NCBI GenBank assembly: GCA_020438105.1
Contig: JAGQVE010000004.1
Span: 101,504 to 165,503 of the forward strand
DNA: 64,000 nucleotides
From: Bacteroidales bacterium
GTDB lineage: Bacteria > Bacteroidota > Bacteroidia > Bacteroidales > JAADJA01
Reading direction: 5' to 3'
Both the position numbers and the translations under genes were made by a program. The notes beneath the pieces were generated by a model, which made no database searches, was not told where the DNA came from, and saw nothing but the letters and a program-made list of their open reading frames with translations. Shown one piece after another: positions 55,103 to 64,000 of this stretch (position 1 is its first letter; every line of letters begins with the position of its first letter).

Positions 55103-57472
55103 ATGAAAACTACTTTGATTTTTATCAGGCAGATCTTGCTTGTTTTTACATTAATGTTTCCTTATTCTTTAATTTTTTCGCAGCAACTTACACAAACCGT
55201 AAAAGGGCGCGTGGTGGATGCCGATACAGAAATTCCATTGCCCGGTGCTACGGTTATAATTATGGATACAAATCCTATGCTTGGCTCCAGTTGCGATGTG
55301 GATGGATATTACCGCATTGAAAATGTTCCCATTGGCCGGTATGATATCCGGATCAGTTTTACAGGTTTTGATCCTGTTATCGTTACCGAAATAGTGGTGG
55401 GGACAGGTAAAGAAGTTGTAGTAAATGTGGGCTTAAAGGAGTCACTGGTGCAATTGGATGAAGTGGTGATTAAAGCGGAAGTTGATAAAAAGCAACCGAT
55501 CAATTCGATGGCTTTCATCAGCTCAAGACAAATTAATATGGAGGAGGCGCGCAGGTATGCAGGTGCTTTTGATGACCCGGCCCGACTGGTTACTTCATAT
55601 GCAGGAGTGGCAGCCGGTAATATGAACAGCAATGGCATCATCGTTCGCGGGAATGCACCTAAAGGTGTATTATGGCGATTGGAAGGACTGGAGATTGCAA
55701 ACCCCAGCCACTTTGCCAACTTAACCACCTTTGGTGGAGGTGGTATCAGCTCGCTGAGTTCCCAAATGATCGACAATTCTGATTTTTATACCGCTGCCTT
55801 CCCGGCAGAATATGGAAATGCTTTGTCGGGTGTTTTTGATTTAAAACTCCGCTCAGGTAACAGGGACGAACGTGAACATACTGTTCAGGCTGGAATTATA
55901 GGTGTAGATGTTTCATCCGAAGGCCCGTTTATAAAAGGAAAACCGGCAACCTATTTGTTTAACTTCAGATACTCAACTTTCGGGTTGATTAAACCTTTAC
56001 TGCCCGATAATGCCGGGTTGATCACTTACCAGGATTTTTCATTTAAAACCGATTTTCCAACAAAAAAGGCCGGTGTGTTTTCACTCTGGGGAATTGGTTC
56101 ATCAGATAATTCAGGATCGGAAATTGAAAAAGAACTGGAAGAATGGGAATATGAGGAAGACCGGCTTAATGAAGATAGTAAAACGGCTATGGCAGCGTTG
56201 GGAATGACACATAAAATAATTGTCGGGCCCGGAACAATGATAAACTCTTCGCTGGCATTTTCGGGAAATTTACTTCGTTCTGAGGGCTCCAAAATGGACA
56301 TTGATAAAACCTTATATGATAATTATAATATCGACAATTCAACCTGGAGTTACAGCCTTTCATCTTATGTTAATCATAAGTTTAGTGCAAGGCATACCAA
56401 CCGATCGGGTGTAACAATAAACCTTTTGAATTATAATATGCTGGTTCAGGAAGCTGCTGAATTTAAAGAACCACTTACCACTTATACCAATGACCAGGGA
56501 AATAGTGAATTGATTCAATTGTATTCTCAATCGCGGTACGATATTTCTGAACTACTAACTTTAAATGCTGGCGTACATGTTCAATACTTTACCCTGAACG
56601 AAAAATATTCTATTGAACCCCGACTCGGACTTAAGTACAATTTTGCACCCGGACAAACTTTAAGTTTGGGTTATGGATTGCACAGCCGTTTGGAAATGTT
56701 GTTTGTTTATTTAGGTCAGCAGCAAACTGAAACTGGAATTATTCGCCCCAATACCAATCTCGATTTTTCAAAGGCGCATCATTTTGTAATTGGATATGAC
56801 AAGTCCATTGGTGAAAACATGAATTTCCGTGCCGAAGCATACTATCAGCATTTGTTTAGCATTCCGGTTGAACCGGGAACCTCGTTTTCAATGATCAATG
56901 TGGACAATACCTGGTCCATCAACCAAACGCTGACCAACGATGGCACCGGTGAAAATTATGGATTGGATTTAACCCTGGAGCGATTTATGAACAAAGGTTA
57001 TTATTTTGTGGCAACGGCTTCTTTGTTTAATGCTACTTATGTTGGTGGTGATGGAATAGAAAGGGATTCGAGGTATAACAAAAGTTTTGTTTTTAATCTT
57101 TTGGGAGGAAAAGAATGGAAAGTTGGACGTACCGAAAAAAATAACTCCATTGGGATAAATGGAAAATTCAGCATTAATGGGGGTGATCGGCAAACGCCGG
57201 TGGATGAGGCAGCCACTTATCAGATGCAGGAAGTGGTTTATGATCCCACCCGCGCATTTTCCGAACAAAAGCCCACTGTGTATTACCTGCATTTTACCTT
57301 AAACTACAGGAAAAACAAACCCAATCATGCCAGCATCTGGAGTTTTCAGATATTGAACGCGCTCGGTGCACCGGAATATTTTGGTTATCGGTATAATTAC
57401 ATAAATGACACCATCGATCGTGATGAGCAAACCATTGTCATTCCGAATATTAGTTATAAAATTGTGTTTTAA
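55103..57472 (+). CDS. TonB-dependent receptor with CarboxypepD_reg-like domain
   Basis: 789 aa from the ATG at 55103, which begins the signal peptide (MKTTLIFIRQILL... to SQQ). A CarboxypepD_reg-like N-terminal domain (about 25-110; VKGRVVDADTEIPLPGATV) is followed by a plug (about 140-240; GIIVRGNAPKGVLWRLEGLE) and a beta-barrel that ends in F (ISYKIVF). No SusD partner is adjacent, so a SusC-type glycan role is not supported; the ligand is unknown. Confidence 0.9.
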   Translation: MKTTLIFIRQILLVFTLMFPYSLIFSQQLTQTVKGRVVDADTEIPLPGATVIIMDTNPMLGSSCDVDGYYRIENVPIGRYDIRISFTGFDPVIVTEIVVGTGKEVVVNVGLKESLVQLDEVVIKAEVDKKQPINSMAFISSRQINMEEARRYAGAFDDPARLVTSYAGVAAGNMNSNGIIVRGNAPKGVLWRLEGLEIANPSHFANLTTFGGGGISSLSSQMIDNSDFYTAAFPAEYGNALSGVFDLKLRSGNRDEREHTVQAGIIGVDVSSEGPFIKGKPATYLFNFRYSTFGLIKPLLPDNAGLITYQDFSFKTDFPTKKAGVFSLWGIGSSDNSGSEIEKELEEWEYEEDRLNEDSKTAMAALGMTHKIIVGPGTMINSSLAFSGNLLRSEGSKMDIDKTLYDNYNIDNSTWSYSLSSYVNHKFSARHTNRSGVTINLLNYNMLVQEAAEFKEPLTTYTNDQGNSELIQLYSQSRYDISELLTLNAGVHVQYFTLNEKYSIEPRLGLKYNFAPGQTLSLGYGLHSRLEMLFVYLGQQQTETGIIRPNTNLDFSKAHHFVIGYDKSIGENMNFRAEAYYQHLFSIPVEPGTSFSMINVDNTWSINQTLTNDGTGENYGLDLTLERFMNKGYYFVATASLFNATYVGGDGIERDSRYNKSFVFNLLGGKEWKVGRTEKNNSIGINGKFSINGGDRQTPVDEAATYQMQEVVYDPTRAFSEQKPTVYYLHFTLNYRKNKPNHASIWSFQILNALGAPEYFGYRYNYINDTIDRDEQTIVIPNISYKIVF

Positions 57473-57521
57473 CCTCCACTGAAAAAGGGGGGACGACGGT
57501 GAAGCCATCGGGGGGGTGTAA

Positions 57522-57926
57522 TTAACTACACACCCTATGTGCCCGCTTAATCCAACTTATTAACTGTTCATCCACCTCCTCCGGTGATTCCAGCCGAACA
57601 AAATGTGCCCACTTCGTTTTGGTGGCCTGAACGGTTTTATGGATAGGAAATCCTTCAACAGGTTCATCCAGCACAAATTCGGTATCGAGGATGTTTTTCT
57701 TTGGCTTAACAGCCAGGAACTGACTTTTCGCCTGGAAAAGTATGGCATTTTTTACGGAATTGATCTTTACATTTCCCAAACTCATTGCAATATCTTTGAT
57801 CTTCTCAAAGGTATCCTTCACATTTTGATCTTTATTTACAAAATGCAACTCCAGATCAATGACCACACAACTGTGATCCTGGTTGGTATTTCTGAATGTT
57901 CTTCCGCAATCGGGGCAGGTCCACAT
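57522..57926 (-). CDS. DUF5655-like protein with zinc-ribbon N-terminus
   Basis: 134 aa. It opens with a Cys-rich element (MWTCPDCGRTFRNTNQDHSC) and continues as a DUF5655-type domain (FEKIKDIAMSLG, FLAVKPKKNILDTEFVLD, KWAHFVRLESPEEVDEQLISWI). No function known. A copy of its 5' end lies about 1 kb away at 58843-58948. Confidence 0.78.
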   Translation of the reverse strand: MWTCPDCGRTFRNTNQDHSCVVIDLELHFVNKDQNVKDTFEKIKDIAMSLGNVKINSVKNAILFQAKSQFLAVKPKKNILDTEFVLDEPVEGFPIHKTVQATKTKWAHFVRLESPEEVDEQLISWIKRAHRVCS

Positions 57927-58093
57927 ATCACAAAAATAGTTAGAAATTTCTCGAGAGTTTAAAATGATGAGTTTAAGACATAAGACTGAAACCTCTTTTT
58001 AAAAATAAACTCCACAGGATCTTCAACAAAGGCTTTCAGGAGATAAAACCAAAACGCAATGAATTGAAAAATTCAAAACAAACCCAGCGCACC

Positions 58094-58681
58094 CTAAATA
58101 CTGAATCCAATGCTTACATACAGGGCATCCGGGAAGCCAAACCCAGCACGGAACAGGAATTTCCTATTTATGGGTTGATAACGATATCCTACCGATCCGG
58201 CTGGCAAAATGTAAATGTCATCGCTTTTTAGGGGTTCGGGAAAATGAGGGGATTCATCGGGGTTTAGAACCAGATAATCGTCATATTCACTTTTCATATT
58301 GTTGTAGCTTATTTTGTTATAAATATATGTTGCCCCAAACATTGCCTCAAAAAAATGTTCAGACCTGCCGGCCAGGTATACTCCTCCCACTAAGTAAGCA
58401 GGACCACCATCTTCATAAATTAATTGGCCATACCATCGGCTGGCATAAGCTTTAGCCCAGATTGACCTCCTCAGGTCTCTGCTCCTGCTCCATACTTTTG
58501 CTTCAACATTTAAACTCACTGTGCCATAAACAACATAATAACCAATGTTGCCGTAGACGGAAACGTTTTTGGTATGTTGCGAAACAGATTCAGAATTAAG
58601 ATTCTGTGCCTGTGCAGGAACAAAGAGTATTGTTGATAAGAGCAGCACTAATAATCTGTGGAGAAGAACCATAGTATTCAT
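58094..58681 (-). CDS. Predicted exported beta-rich protein, unknown
   Basis: 195 aa from the ATG at 58681 (an ATG at 58714 would add 11 residues). A signal peptide ends near FVPAQAQ. Alternating strands and glycines (VSVYGNIGYYVVYGTVSLNVE, FLFRAGFGFPDALYVSIGFSI) suggest a small outer-membrane barrel. Family not recognised. Confidence 0.6.
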   Translation of the reverse strand: MNTMVLLHRLLVLLLSTILFVPAQAQNLNSESVSQHTKNVSVYGNIGYYVVYGTVSLNVEAKVWSRSRDLRRSIWAKAYASRWYGQLIYEDGGPAYLVGGVYLAGRSEHFFEAMFGATYIYNKISYNNMKSEYDDYLVLNPDESPHFPEPLKSDDIYILPAGSVGYRYQPINRKFLFRAGFGFPDALYVSIGFSI

Positions 58682-59012
58682 TTTACCTGTCGAATTTAAT
58701 AAAAATAACTGCATTTTACTAAGTTATACTGATTTAATAGAATTCCTTACATATTTGCCTTTAGTGCGTTAGATTAGTATTGAATTGATCGATTGAGTCT
58801 TGCACAAGTTGGCAATTATCAAGGCAGAAGTCTGGCCTACTCTCAGTTCACATCAGGAATGCTCATGCCAGATTGGGCTACACTGATCCGTAATGTATTT
58901 CTAGAAGTTCTTCCGCAATCGGGGCAGGTCCACATATCACAAAAATAGCAAGAAATTACGCCAAAGTTGTGTAGATTTGTGAACAGACAAACAACAGGCA
59001 AAATTCCAATTC
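58682..59012 (+). other. Intergenic region before the fucosidase
   Basis: 331 nt containing the DUF5655 fragment copy and, at 58972-58979, TAGATTTG, a fit to the -7 element for the fucosidase gene. No -33 box is clear and no other gene is seen. Confidence 0.4.
58843..58935 (-). pseudogene. 5' fragment copy of the DUF5655 gene
   Basis: On the minus strand, MWTCPDCGRT is repeated exactly and RNT is kept one residue on, then the frame diverges and stops after 30 codons. The DNA identity extends 5' through the start codon: 58907-58948 equals 57898-57939 over 42 nt. The copy lies in the gap between the beta-rich gene and the fucosidase. A partial duplication is the simplest explanation. Confidence 0.5.
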
Positions 59013-60503
59013 ATGAAAAATCCTGCTTTCATTTTCAGGTATCTGAATCTTTGGTTTTTTTCAATATCAATTTTGGTATCATGTAATTCAAACAAAATAA
59101 ATCCGCCTGATCCCTATCCTCCGCTTCCTTCCGCAGCTCAGCTTCAATGGCACAAAATGGAATATTACGGGTTCCTTCATTTCGGATTGAATACCTTCAC
59201 CGGGCAGGAGTGGGGCTATGGAGATATTTCGCCGGAAGAATTCAATCCAACGGATTTTAATGCTGATCAGATAGTTGGAACGGCCAGTGCAGCAGGCATG
59301 AAAGGGTTAATTCTTACTTGTAAACACCATGACGGATTTTGCCTCTGGCCATCCAAATTCACCGATTATTCTGTTAAAAGTAGTCCCTGGAAAGATGGAA
59401 AAGGAGATGTGGTAAAAGAAATTTCAGAAGCTTGCACCAAATACGGGTTGAAATTCGGGGTGTATCTTTCGCCCTGGGACCGTAATCATCCCGATTATGG
59501 TAAACCGGAATACATCGAGTATTACAGAAACCAGCTCAGGGAATTGCTCAGCAATTACGGCCCCGTTTTCGAAGTATGGTTTGATGGCGCCAATGGCGGA
59601 AACGGCTGGTACGGCGGCGCCGATGAAGAACGCAAAATTGATCGCTCAACCTATTACGATTGGGAAAACACCTGGAAAATCGTTCGGGAGCTGCAGCCTG
59701 ATGCCGTCATTTTCAGTGATGTCGGACCTGATGTTCGTTGGGTGGGAAATGAAAATGGCATTGCCGGAGATCCTTGTTGGGCAACCTACACCCCTGTAAC
59801 AACTGACAGTTCTAATCCAACACCCGGAAATGTAAAATACCAGTTGGGACAAAACGGAACCCGAAACGGAGAATTTTGGATGCCGGCTGAATGTGATGTT
59901 TCCATCCGGCCGGGCTGGTTTTATCATGAGGATCAGGATTCGCTCGTGAAATTACCGAAATACCTGCTTGATCTTTATTTTAAGTCGGTGGGCAGGGGTG
60001 CCTCCCTGTTGCTTAATATTCCGCCGGATAAGCGCGGAAGGATCACAAAAGCAGATTCATCGAATTTAATAGAATTTAAATTGCTGAGGGATCAGGTTTT
60101 TAAAACCAATCTAGCCCAAAAAGCAAAACTGACCGCGTCAAACGTTCGGGGAGAGCTGGATGAGTTTTCGCCATTGAATCTGGTGATTGATGACCCTGAA
60201 AAATACTGGAGCACCGATGATATTATCCACGAGCCGGAGTTGCTTCTTGAATTTGAGAATATGGTGGTTTTCAATGTGATCAGCCTGCAAGAGTATCTTC
60301 CACTCGGACAACGAATTGACCGTTGGGCCTTTGATATTTGGGAAAATGATCAATGGATTCAGATTGCTGAAGAAACATCCATCGGAAATAAACGGCTTTG
60401 GAAAGGTAAACCACAAACGACAAATAAAGTGAGGCTAAGGGTAATTGAATCGCCGGTAAGCCCTGCTATTTCTAAGATCGGATTATTTCTTGAAAAACCC
60501 TGA
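59013..60503 (+). CDS. GH29 alpha-L-fucosidase lipoprotein
   Basis: 496 aa with a lipobox (SILVSC, Cys24). The GH29 barrel carries KFGVYLSPWDRNHPDY and the catalytic nucleophile Asp191 in EVWFDGANGG. A C-terminal beta domain (about 370-496) is likely a carbohydrate-binding module. It removes terminal alpha-L-fucose from glycans, probably at the periplasmic or outer face. It heads a same-strand group with GH3 and a sulfatase, suggesting co-regulation. Confidence 0.9.
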   Translation: MKNPAFIFRYLNLWFFSISILVSCNSNKINPPDPYPPLPSAAQLQWHKMEYYGFLHFGLNTFTGQEWGYGDISPEEFNPTDFNADQIVGTASAAGMKGLILTCKHHDGFCLWPSKFTDYSVKSSPWKDGKGDVVKEISEACTKYGLKFGVYLSPWDRNHPDYGKPEYIEYYRNQLRELLSNYGPVFEVWFDGANGGNGWYGGADEERKIDRSTYYDWENTWKIVRELQPDAVIFSDVGPDVRWVGNENGIAGDPCWATYTPVTTDSSNPTPGNVKYQLGQNGTRNGEFWMPAECDVSIRPGWFYHEDQDSLVKLPKYLLDLYFKSVGRGASLLLNIPPDKRGRITKADSSNLIEFKLLRDQVFKTNLAQKAKLTASNVRGELDEFSPLNLVIDDPEKYWSTDDIIHEPELLLEFENMVVFNVISLQEYLPLGQRIDRWAFDIWENDQWIQIAEETSIGNKRLWKGKPQTTNKVRLRVIESPVSPAISKIGLFLEKP

Positions 60504-60567
60504 TTTCAGCTACATTTTAAGTCCATGAAAATTCTCTAATTTTAAATCCGGTAATAAATTCGCGAAA

Positions 60568-62724
60568 ATGAAAAAATATTTACCCATTATCCTCCTGGTC
60601 TTTTTATTCTCCTGTCAGGAAGATAAAAAACAAGAAATTACATATGATTTTCCTTTTCAAAACCCTGAATTATCAATCGATGAGCGGGTCGACGACCTGG
60701 TTTCCAGGCTCACCATAAAAGAGAAAGCTTCGTTGATGTTGTACAACAGTCCGGCCATCGAACGCCTCGAAATCCCTGAATACAACTGGTGGAACGAATG
60801 TCTGCACGGCGTGGGAAGAGCTGGAAAAGCCACCGTTTTCCCGCAAGCCATCGGAATGGCCGCAACCTTTGATGAAGACCTGATCTTTCGTGTATCAACT
60901 GCTATTTCCGATGAAGCAAGGGCCAAACATCACGCGGCAGTCAGGATGGGCAACCGTGAACAATATGTAGGTCTTTCATTTTGGACACCAAATATTAATA
61001 TTTTCCGGGATCCCCGCTGGGGAAGGGGGCAGGAAACTTATGGAGAAGATCCTTATCTCACTTCCAGGATGGGAATTGCCTTTGTAAAAGGGCTGCAGGG
61101 TGATGATCCCCAATATCTGAAAACTTCGGCTTGTGCGAAACATTATGTAGTGCATAGCGGACCTGAAAAAGGCAGGCACTATTTTAATGCCCTGCCACCG
61201 GAGCGGGATTTCAGGGAAACTTACCTGCCGGGATTTGAAGCGCTGGTTGAACAAGGCCATGTGGAAGCGGTGATGTGCGCCTATAACCGAACTTACGACA
61301 AACCTTGTTGTGGTAGTGAATATTTGCTTAATGATATCTTGCGAAAAGAATGGGGATTTATAGGCCACATTGTTTCCGATTGCTGGGCCCTGGATGATAT
61401 CTGGTTGCGGCACAAAGTGGTGGAAACCCGAATGGAGGCTGCTGCCATGGCTGCTGAGGCTGGGGTAAATCTCAATTGCGGTTACCTGTATCAATACCTT
61501 CCACATGCTGTTGATAGTGGTTTGATTACCGAGCAAACGCTGGATTCTGCATTGATCCCCTTGATGCGAAGTCGTTTTAAACTTGGGTTGTTTGATCCCG
61601 AGGGTTACGGACCCTATGCAGGCATAACCCCGGATGTGATCAACAACGAAGCTCATCAAAAACTGGCTTATGAAACTGCTGCAAAATCTATCGTCCTGTT
61701 AAAGAATAAAAACCATGTTTTGCCATTGGATAATAAAACAACGAAGACCATCCTGGTGGCAGGGCCAACTGCCATGGATGTTAATTGCCTGGTGGGTAAC
61801 TACTCAGGTTATTCAGGAAACTTGACTACTATTCTGGAAGGCATGGTTGACCGGGCTGCGCCCGGGGCCGTAGTGGAATATACCCAGGGTGTTTTATTCA
61901 ACAATGATTCACTTTTCGCCGGGTTCTGGCAGGCTGGCAGGGCAGATGCTGTGGTTGTTTGTCTCGGTATCAATTCCTTGTTTGAGGGAGAAGAAGGCGA
62001 TGCGATGATGAATCCCCATGGGGGCGACAGGGTGGATATTGGATTGCCTCCCAACCAGGTGGAATATGTTAATCGAATTCGTGATTACATAAAAGATAAA
62101 CCTTTGATAGTTGTTATTACAGGGGGTAGCGCCATGGCCATTCCCGAAATTGATTCCATTGCCGATGCGATTTTATTTGCATGGTATCCTGGTGAATCGG
62201 GAGGTTTTGCTGTTGCTGATGTTATTTTCGGGAATTCAAATCCTTCTGGTCGATTGCCGGTTACCTTCTATAAATCTGTAAAAGATCTGCCCGATTTTGA
62301 AAACTACAGCATGGATGGCCGGACTTACCGCTACTTTGGAGGAGAACCGCTATATCCTTTTGGTTATGGATTGAGCTTTACAGAGTTTGAATATGCCAAC
62401 CCGAAAATTAGTCAAAACGGCGGCAAGGTTGAACTTCAGATTGAGGTTAAAAATACGGGAGATTATGCTGGGGATGAGGTTGTGCAGGTATATGCCCGGA
62501 AAGTTGACCCCAAATTCTGGCGACCTGTCAAACAACTGGTAGCCTTTAAGCGAGTTACCCTGAAATCAGGTCAATCCAATAATTTCACGATTCCAATTGA
62601 CACCAAACAATTACAATACTGGGATGTGGAAACGCAGTCGTATAAAATTGAGCCGGGAACCTATCAATTGATGATTGGTGGAAGTTCGGAAAATATTCAA
62701 ACGACAACATCAATTGAATTATAG
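60568..62724 (+). CDS. GH3 glycoside hydrolase lipoprotein (beta-xylosidase/glucosidase-like)
   Basis: 718 aa with a lipobox (VFLFSC, Cys16). An N-terminal (beta/alpha)8 barrel (WWNECLHGVGRAGKATVFPQ), the nucleophile Asp271 in IVSDCWALDD, a second alpha/beta domain (about 385-590) and a C-terminal fibronectin III-like domain (FTEFEYANPKI onward) are all present. The WWNEC/HGVGRAG pattern is nearer the bacterial and plant xylosidase/arabinosidase group than the classic beta-glucosidases; substrate not certain. It ends 1 nt before the sulfatase start. Confidence 0.9.
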   Translation: MKKYLPIILLVFLFSCQEDKKQEITYDFPFQNPELSIDERVDDLVSRLTIKEKASLMLYNSPAIERLEIPEYNWWNECLHGVGRAGKATVFPQAIGMAATFDEDLIFRVSTAISDEARAKHHAAVRMGNREQYVGLSFWTPNINIFRDPRWGRGQETYGEDPYLTSRMGIAFVKGLQGDDPQYLKTSACAKHYVVHSGPEKGRHYFNALPPERDFRETYLPGFEALVEQGHVEAVMCAYNRTYDKPCCGSEYLLNDILRKEWGFIGHIVSDCWALDDIWLRHKVVETRMEAAAMAAEAGVNLNCGYLYQYLPHAVDSGLITEQTLDSALIPLMRSRFKLGLFDPEGYGPYAGITPDVINNEAHQKLAYETAAKSIVLLKNKNHVLPLDNKTTKTILVAGPTAMDVNCLVGNYSGYSGNLTTILEGMVDRAAPGAVVEYTQGVLFNNDSLFAGFWQAGRADAVVVCLGINSLFEGEEGDAMMNPHGGDRVDIGLPPNQVEYVNRIRDYIKDKPLIVVITGGSAMAIPEIDSIADAILFAWYPGESGGFAVADVIFGNSNPSGRLPVTFYKSVKDLPDFENYSMDGRTYRYFGGEPLYPFGYGLSFTEFEYANPKISQNGGKVELQIEVKNTGDYAGDEVVQVYARKVDPKFWRPVKQLVAFKRVTLKSGQSNNFTIPIDTKQLQYWDVETQSYKIEPGTYQLMIGGSSENIQTTTSIEL

Positions 62725-62725
62725 G

Positions 62726-64000
62726 ATGAAACGGATCCTATATAAACTGCTTTTTCCCGGTACAGCCATAGTTTTGCTGCTAATTCTGATAATTTCATCT
62801 TGCAAAAAACAACAGGAACAGCTTCCCAACATCGTCCTCATCTTTGTGGATGATCAGGGTTATGCCGATTTAAGTTGTTTTGGAGCAACCGGATTTAAAA
62901 CGCCAAATATTGACAAACTCGCAGAAGATGGAATTCGATTCACAAGTTTTTATGTTTCGGAAGCGGTATGCAGTGCCTCAAGGGCATCATTACTAACAGG
63001 ATGTTATGCTCAGCGTGTGGGTATTCGGGGTGCATTAAACCCGGTTTCCCTTACCGGTCTCAATAGAAATGAAACTACGATTGCTTCTGCATTAAAAAAA
63101 CACGGTTATGCCACCAAGATCATTGGCAAATGGCATTTGGGAAGTCACCCTGAATTTTCTCCTTTGAATTATGGTTTTGATGAGTATTACGGGCTCCTCT
63201 ACTCAAATGACATGTGGCCCGTAGGTTTTGATGGAACTCCGGCTGAAGAAGGATTTATCTCGCTTTATCCTCCTCTTTATTTGATGGAGGATACTACAAG
63301 AGTAAAAGAGATTAAAACGTTGGATGATCAGGCGGAATTAACTACACGATATACCGAAAAAGCGCTTGATTTCATCGTAAGAAATAAAACAAATCCATTC
63401 TTCCTTTATCTTCCATATTCCATGGTTCATGTTCCGCTGGGCGTTACTTCAAAATTCAAAGGGCAAAGTGAACAGGGCATGTTCGGGGATGTAATGATGG
63501 AAGTTGACTGGTCGGTTGGTCAAATTGAGCAAAAAATTGAAGAACTTGGATTATCAGAAAATACCATTATCCTTTACACCAGTGATAACGGACCCTGGCT
63601 GAATTTTGGCAATCATGCGGGATCTGCTTTGCCTTTGCGAGGTGGAAAAGGCAACGACAGGGAAGGCGGTGTCAGGGTGCCGGGGATCATTAAATGGCCG
63701 GGAAAGATACTAGCTGGAAGAGAAAGTGATGCCTTGGTGACGACCATGGACATTTTACCAACTATCCTTGAAATTGTGGGCGATACTTTGCCCGAAAGAA
63801 AAATTGATGGTGTAAGTGTTTTGAACCTTTTAAAATCAGATTCAGCCAATTCGCCACGTGATTTTTTTTACTACTACTATGAAGGGGCCCTATGTGGAGT
63901 CAGGAAAGGTGGCTGGAAACTGGTTTTGCCGCATGAATTTCGCAGTTATGAAGGGGTTGAGCCGGGTATGGACGGATTTCCGGGACCATATTCAAACGGT
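62726..64000 (+). CDS. Type I sulfatase lipoprotein, truncated by the right window edge
   Basis: Open from the ATG at 62726 to the window end, 425 codons with no stop seen. A lipobox (LIISSC) precedes VLIFVDDQGYADLSCFG, the metal-binding start of arylsulfatases. The sulfatase signature EAVCSASRASLLTG places the formylglycine-forming Cys at residue 82 (codon TGC, 62969-62971); this requires a maturase (anSME or FGE) elsewhere. TSDNGPWLNFGNHAGS and KGNDREGGVRVP complete the active site. It probably desulfates the glycan attacked by the neighbouring GH29 and GH3 enzymes. Confidence 0.92.
   Translation, partial: MKRILYKLLFPGTAIVLLLILIISSCKKQQEQLPNIVLIFVDDQGYADLSCFGATGFKTPNIDKLAEDGIRFTSFYVSEAVCSASRASLLTGCYAQRVGIRGALNPVSLTGLNRNETTIASALKKHGYATKIIGKWHLGSHPEFSPLNYGFDEYYGLLYSNDMWPVGFDGTPAEEGFISLYPPLYLMEDTTRVKEIKTLDDQAELTTRYTEKALDFIVRNKTNPFFLYLPYSMVHVPLGVTSKFKGQSEQGMFGDVMMEVDWSVGQIEQKIEELGLSENTIILYTSDNGPWLNFGNHAGSALPLRGGKGNDREGGVRVPGIIKWPGKILAGRESDALVTTMDILPTILEIVGDTLPERKIDGVSVLNLLKSDSANSPRDFFYYYYEGALCGVRKGGWKLVLPHEFRSYEGVEPGMDGFPGPYSNG

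Overview
The window reads as chromosomal DNA of a free-living, AT-rich member of the Bacteroidota. At least nine predicted secreted proteins end in a type IX secretion system (T9SS) type A sorting domain. The window also has TonB-receptor/CarboxypepD_reg outer-membrane proteins, many Bacteroidota-style lipoproteins, and one clear TTG-N21-TAnnTTTG promoter (recQ). No rRNA, tRNA, CRISPR array, IS element or phage was seen. UGA is an ordinary stop codon here (it ends lepB, the AI-2E-type permease, the LamG protein and the fucosidase), so the genetic code is the standard bacterial one.

Layout: (1) 1-9 kb: the end of an FtsX-type ABC permease, then two adjacent very large gingipain-family (C25) secreted proteases. 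(2) 9-22 kb: mostly housekeeping: a PLP decarboxylase, a small TPR protein, lptB, a DUF5686 outer-membrane protein, kdsD-like isomerase, recQ, an OmpH/Skp-like gene overlapping a DUF4296 lipoprotein, two small lipoproteins and a large TPR protein. (3) 22.2-23.0 kb: a secreted thioredoxin-fold T9SS protein whose reading frame contains one in-frame TGA exactly where the first Cys of the redox CxxC motif belongs. A bulged stem-loop that fits the bacterial SECIS rule lies 13 nt downstream. I read this as a selenoprotein (U-G-T-C), and it is the main discovery candidate. (4) 23-37 kb: deoC, a glutamine-synthetase-family enzyme, a TerC-family protein, meaB, a 978-aa T9SS protein, an AI-2E-type permease, a secreted M48 protease and an overlapping pair of secreted TldD/PmbA-like proteins. 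(5) 37.5-46.9 kb: a duplicated surface-protein locus. Small Pro/Gly-rich proteins with a C-terminal membrane anchor (PID-CTERM-like) each precede a large T9SS protein; a KTSC-like small protein, a LamG-containing T9SS protein and a decayed T9SS tail also lie here. (6) 47-58.7 kb: an M3 peptidase, a DUF1624-type membrane protein, a predicted beta-barrel, a T9SS-targeted multiheme cytochrome c, a GNAT/lepB pair, a TonB receptor and a DUF5655 gene with a 5' fragment copy about 1 kb away. (7) 59-64 kb: a glycan-degrading lipoprotein cluster of GH29 alpha-L-fucosidase, GH3 glycosidase and a sulfatase that runs off the window edge.

Together the genes suggest a bacterium that puts proteases, adhesins, a redox protein and a multiheme cytochrome on or outside its surface through T9SS, and that attacks fucosylated or sulfated glycans. 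The selenocysteine machinery (selA, selB, selC, selD) is not in this window and must be sought elsewhere in the genome.
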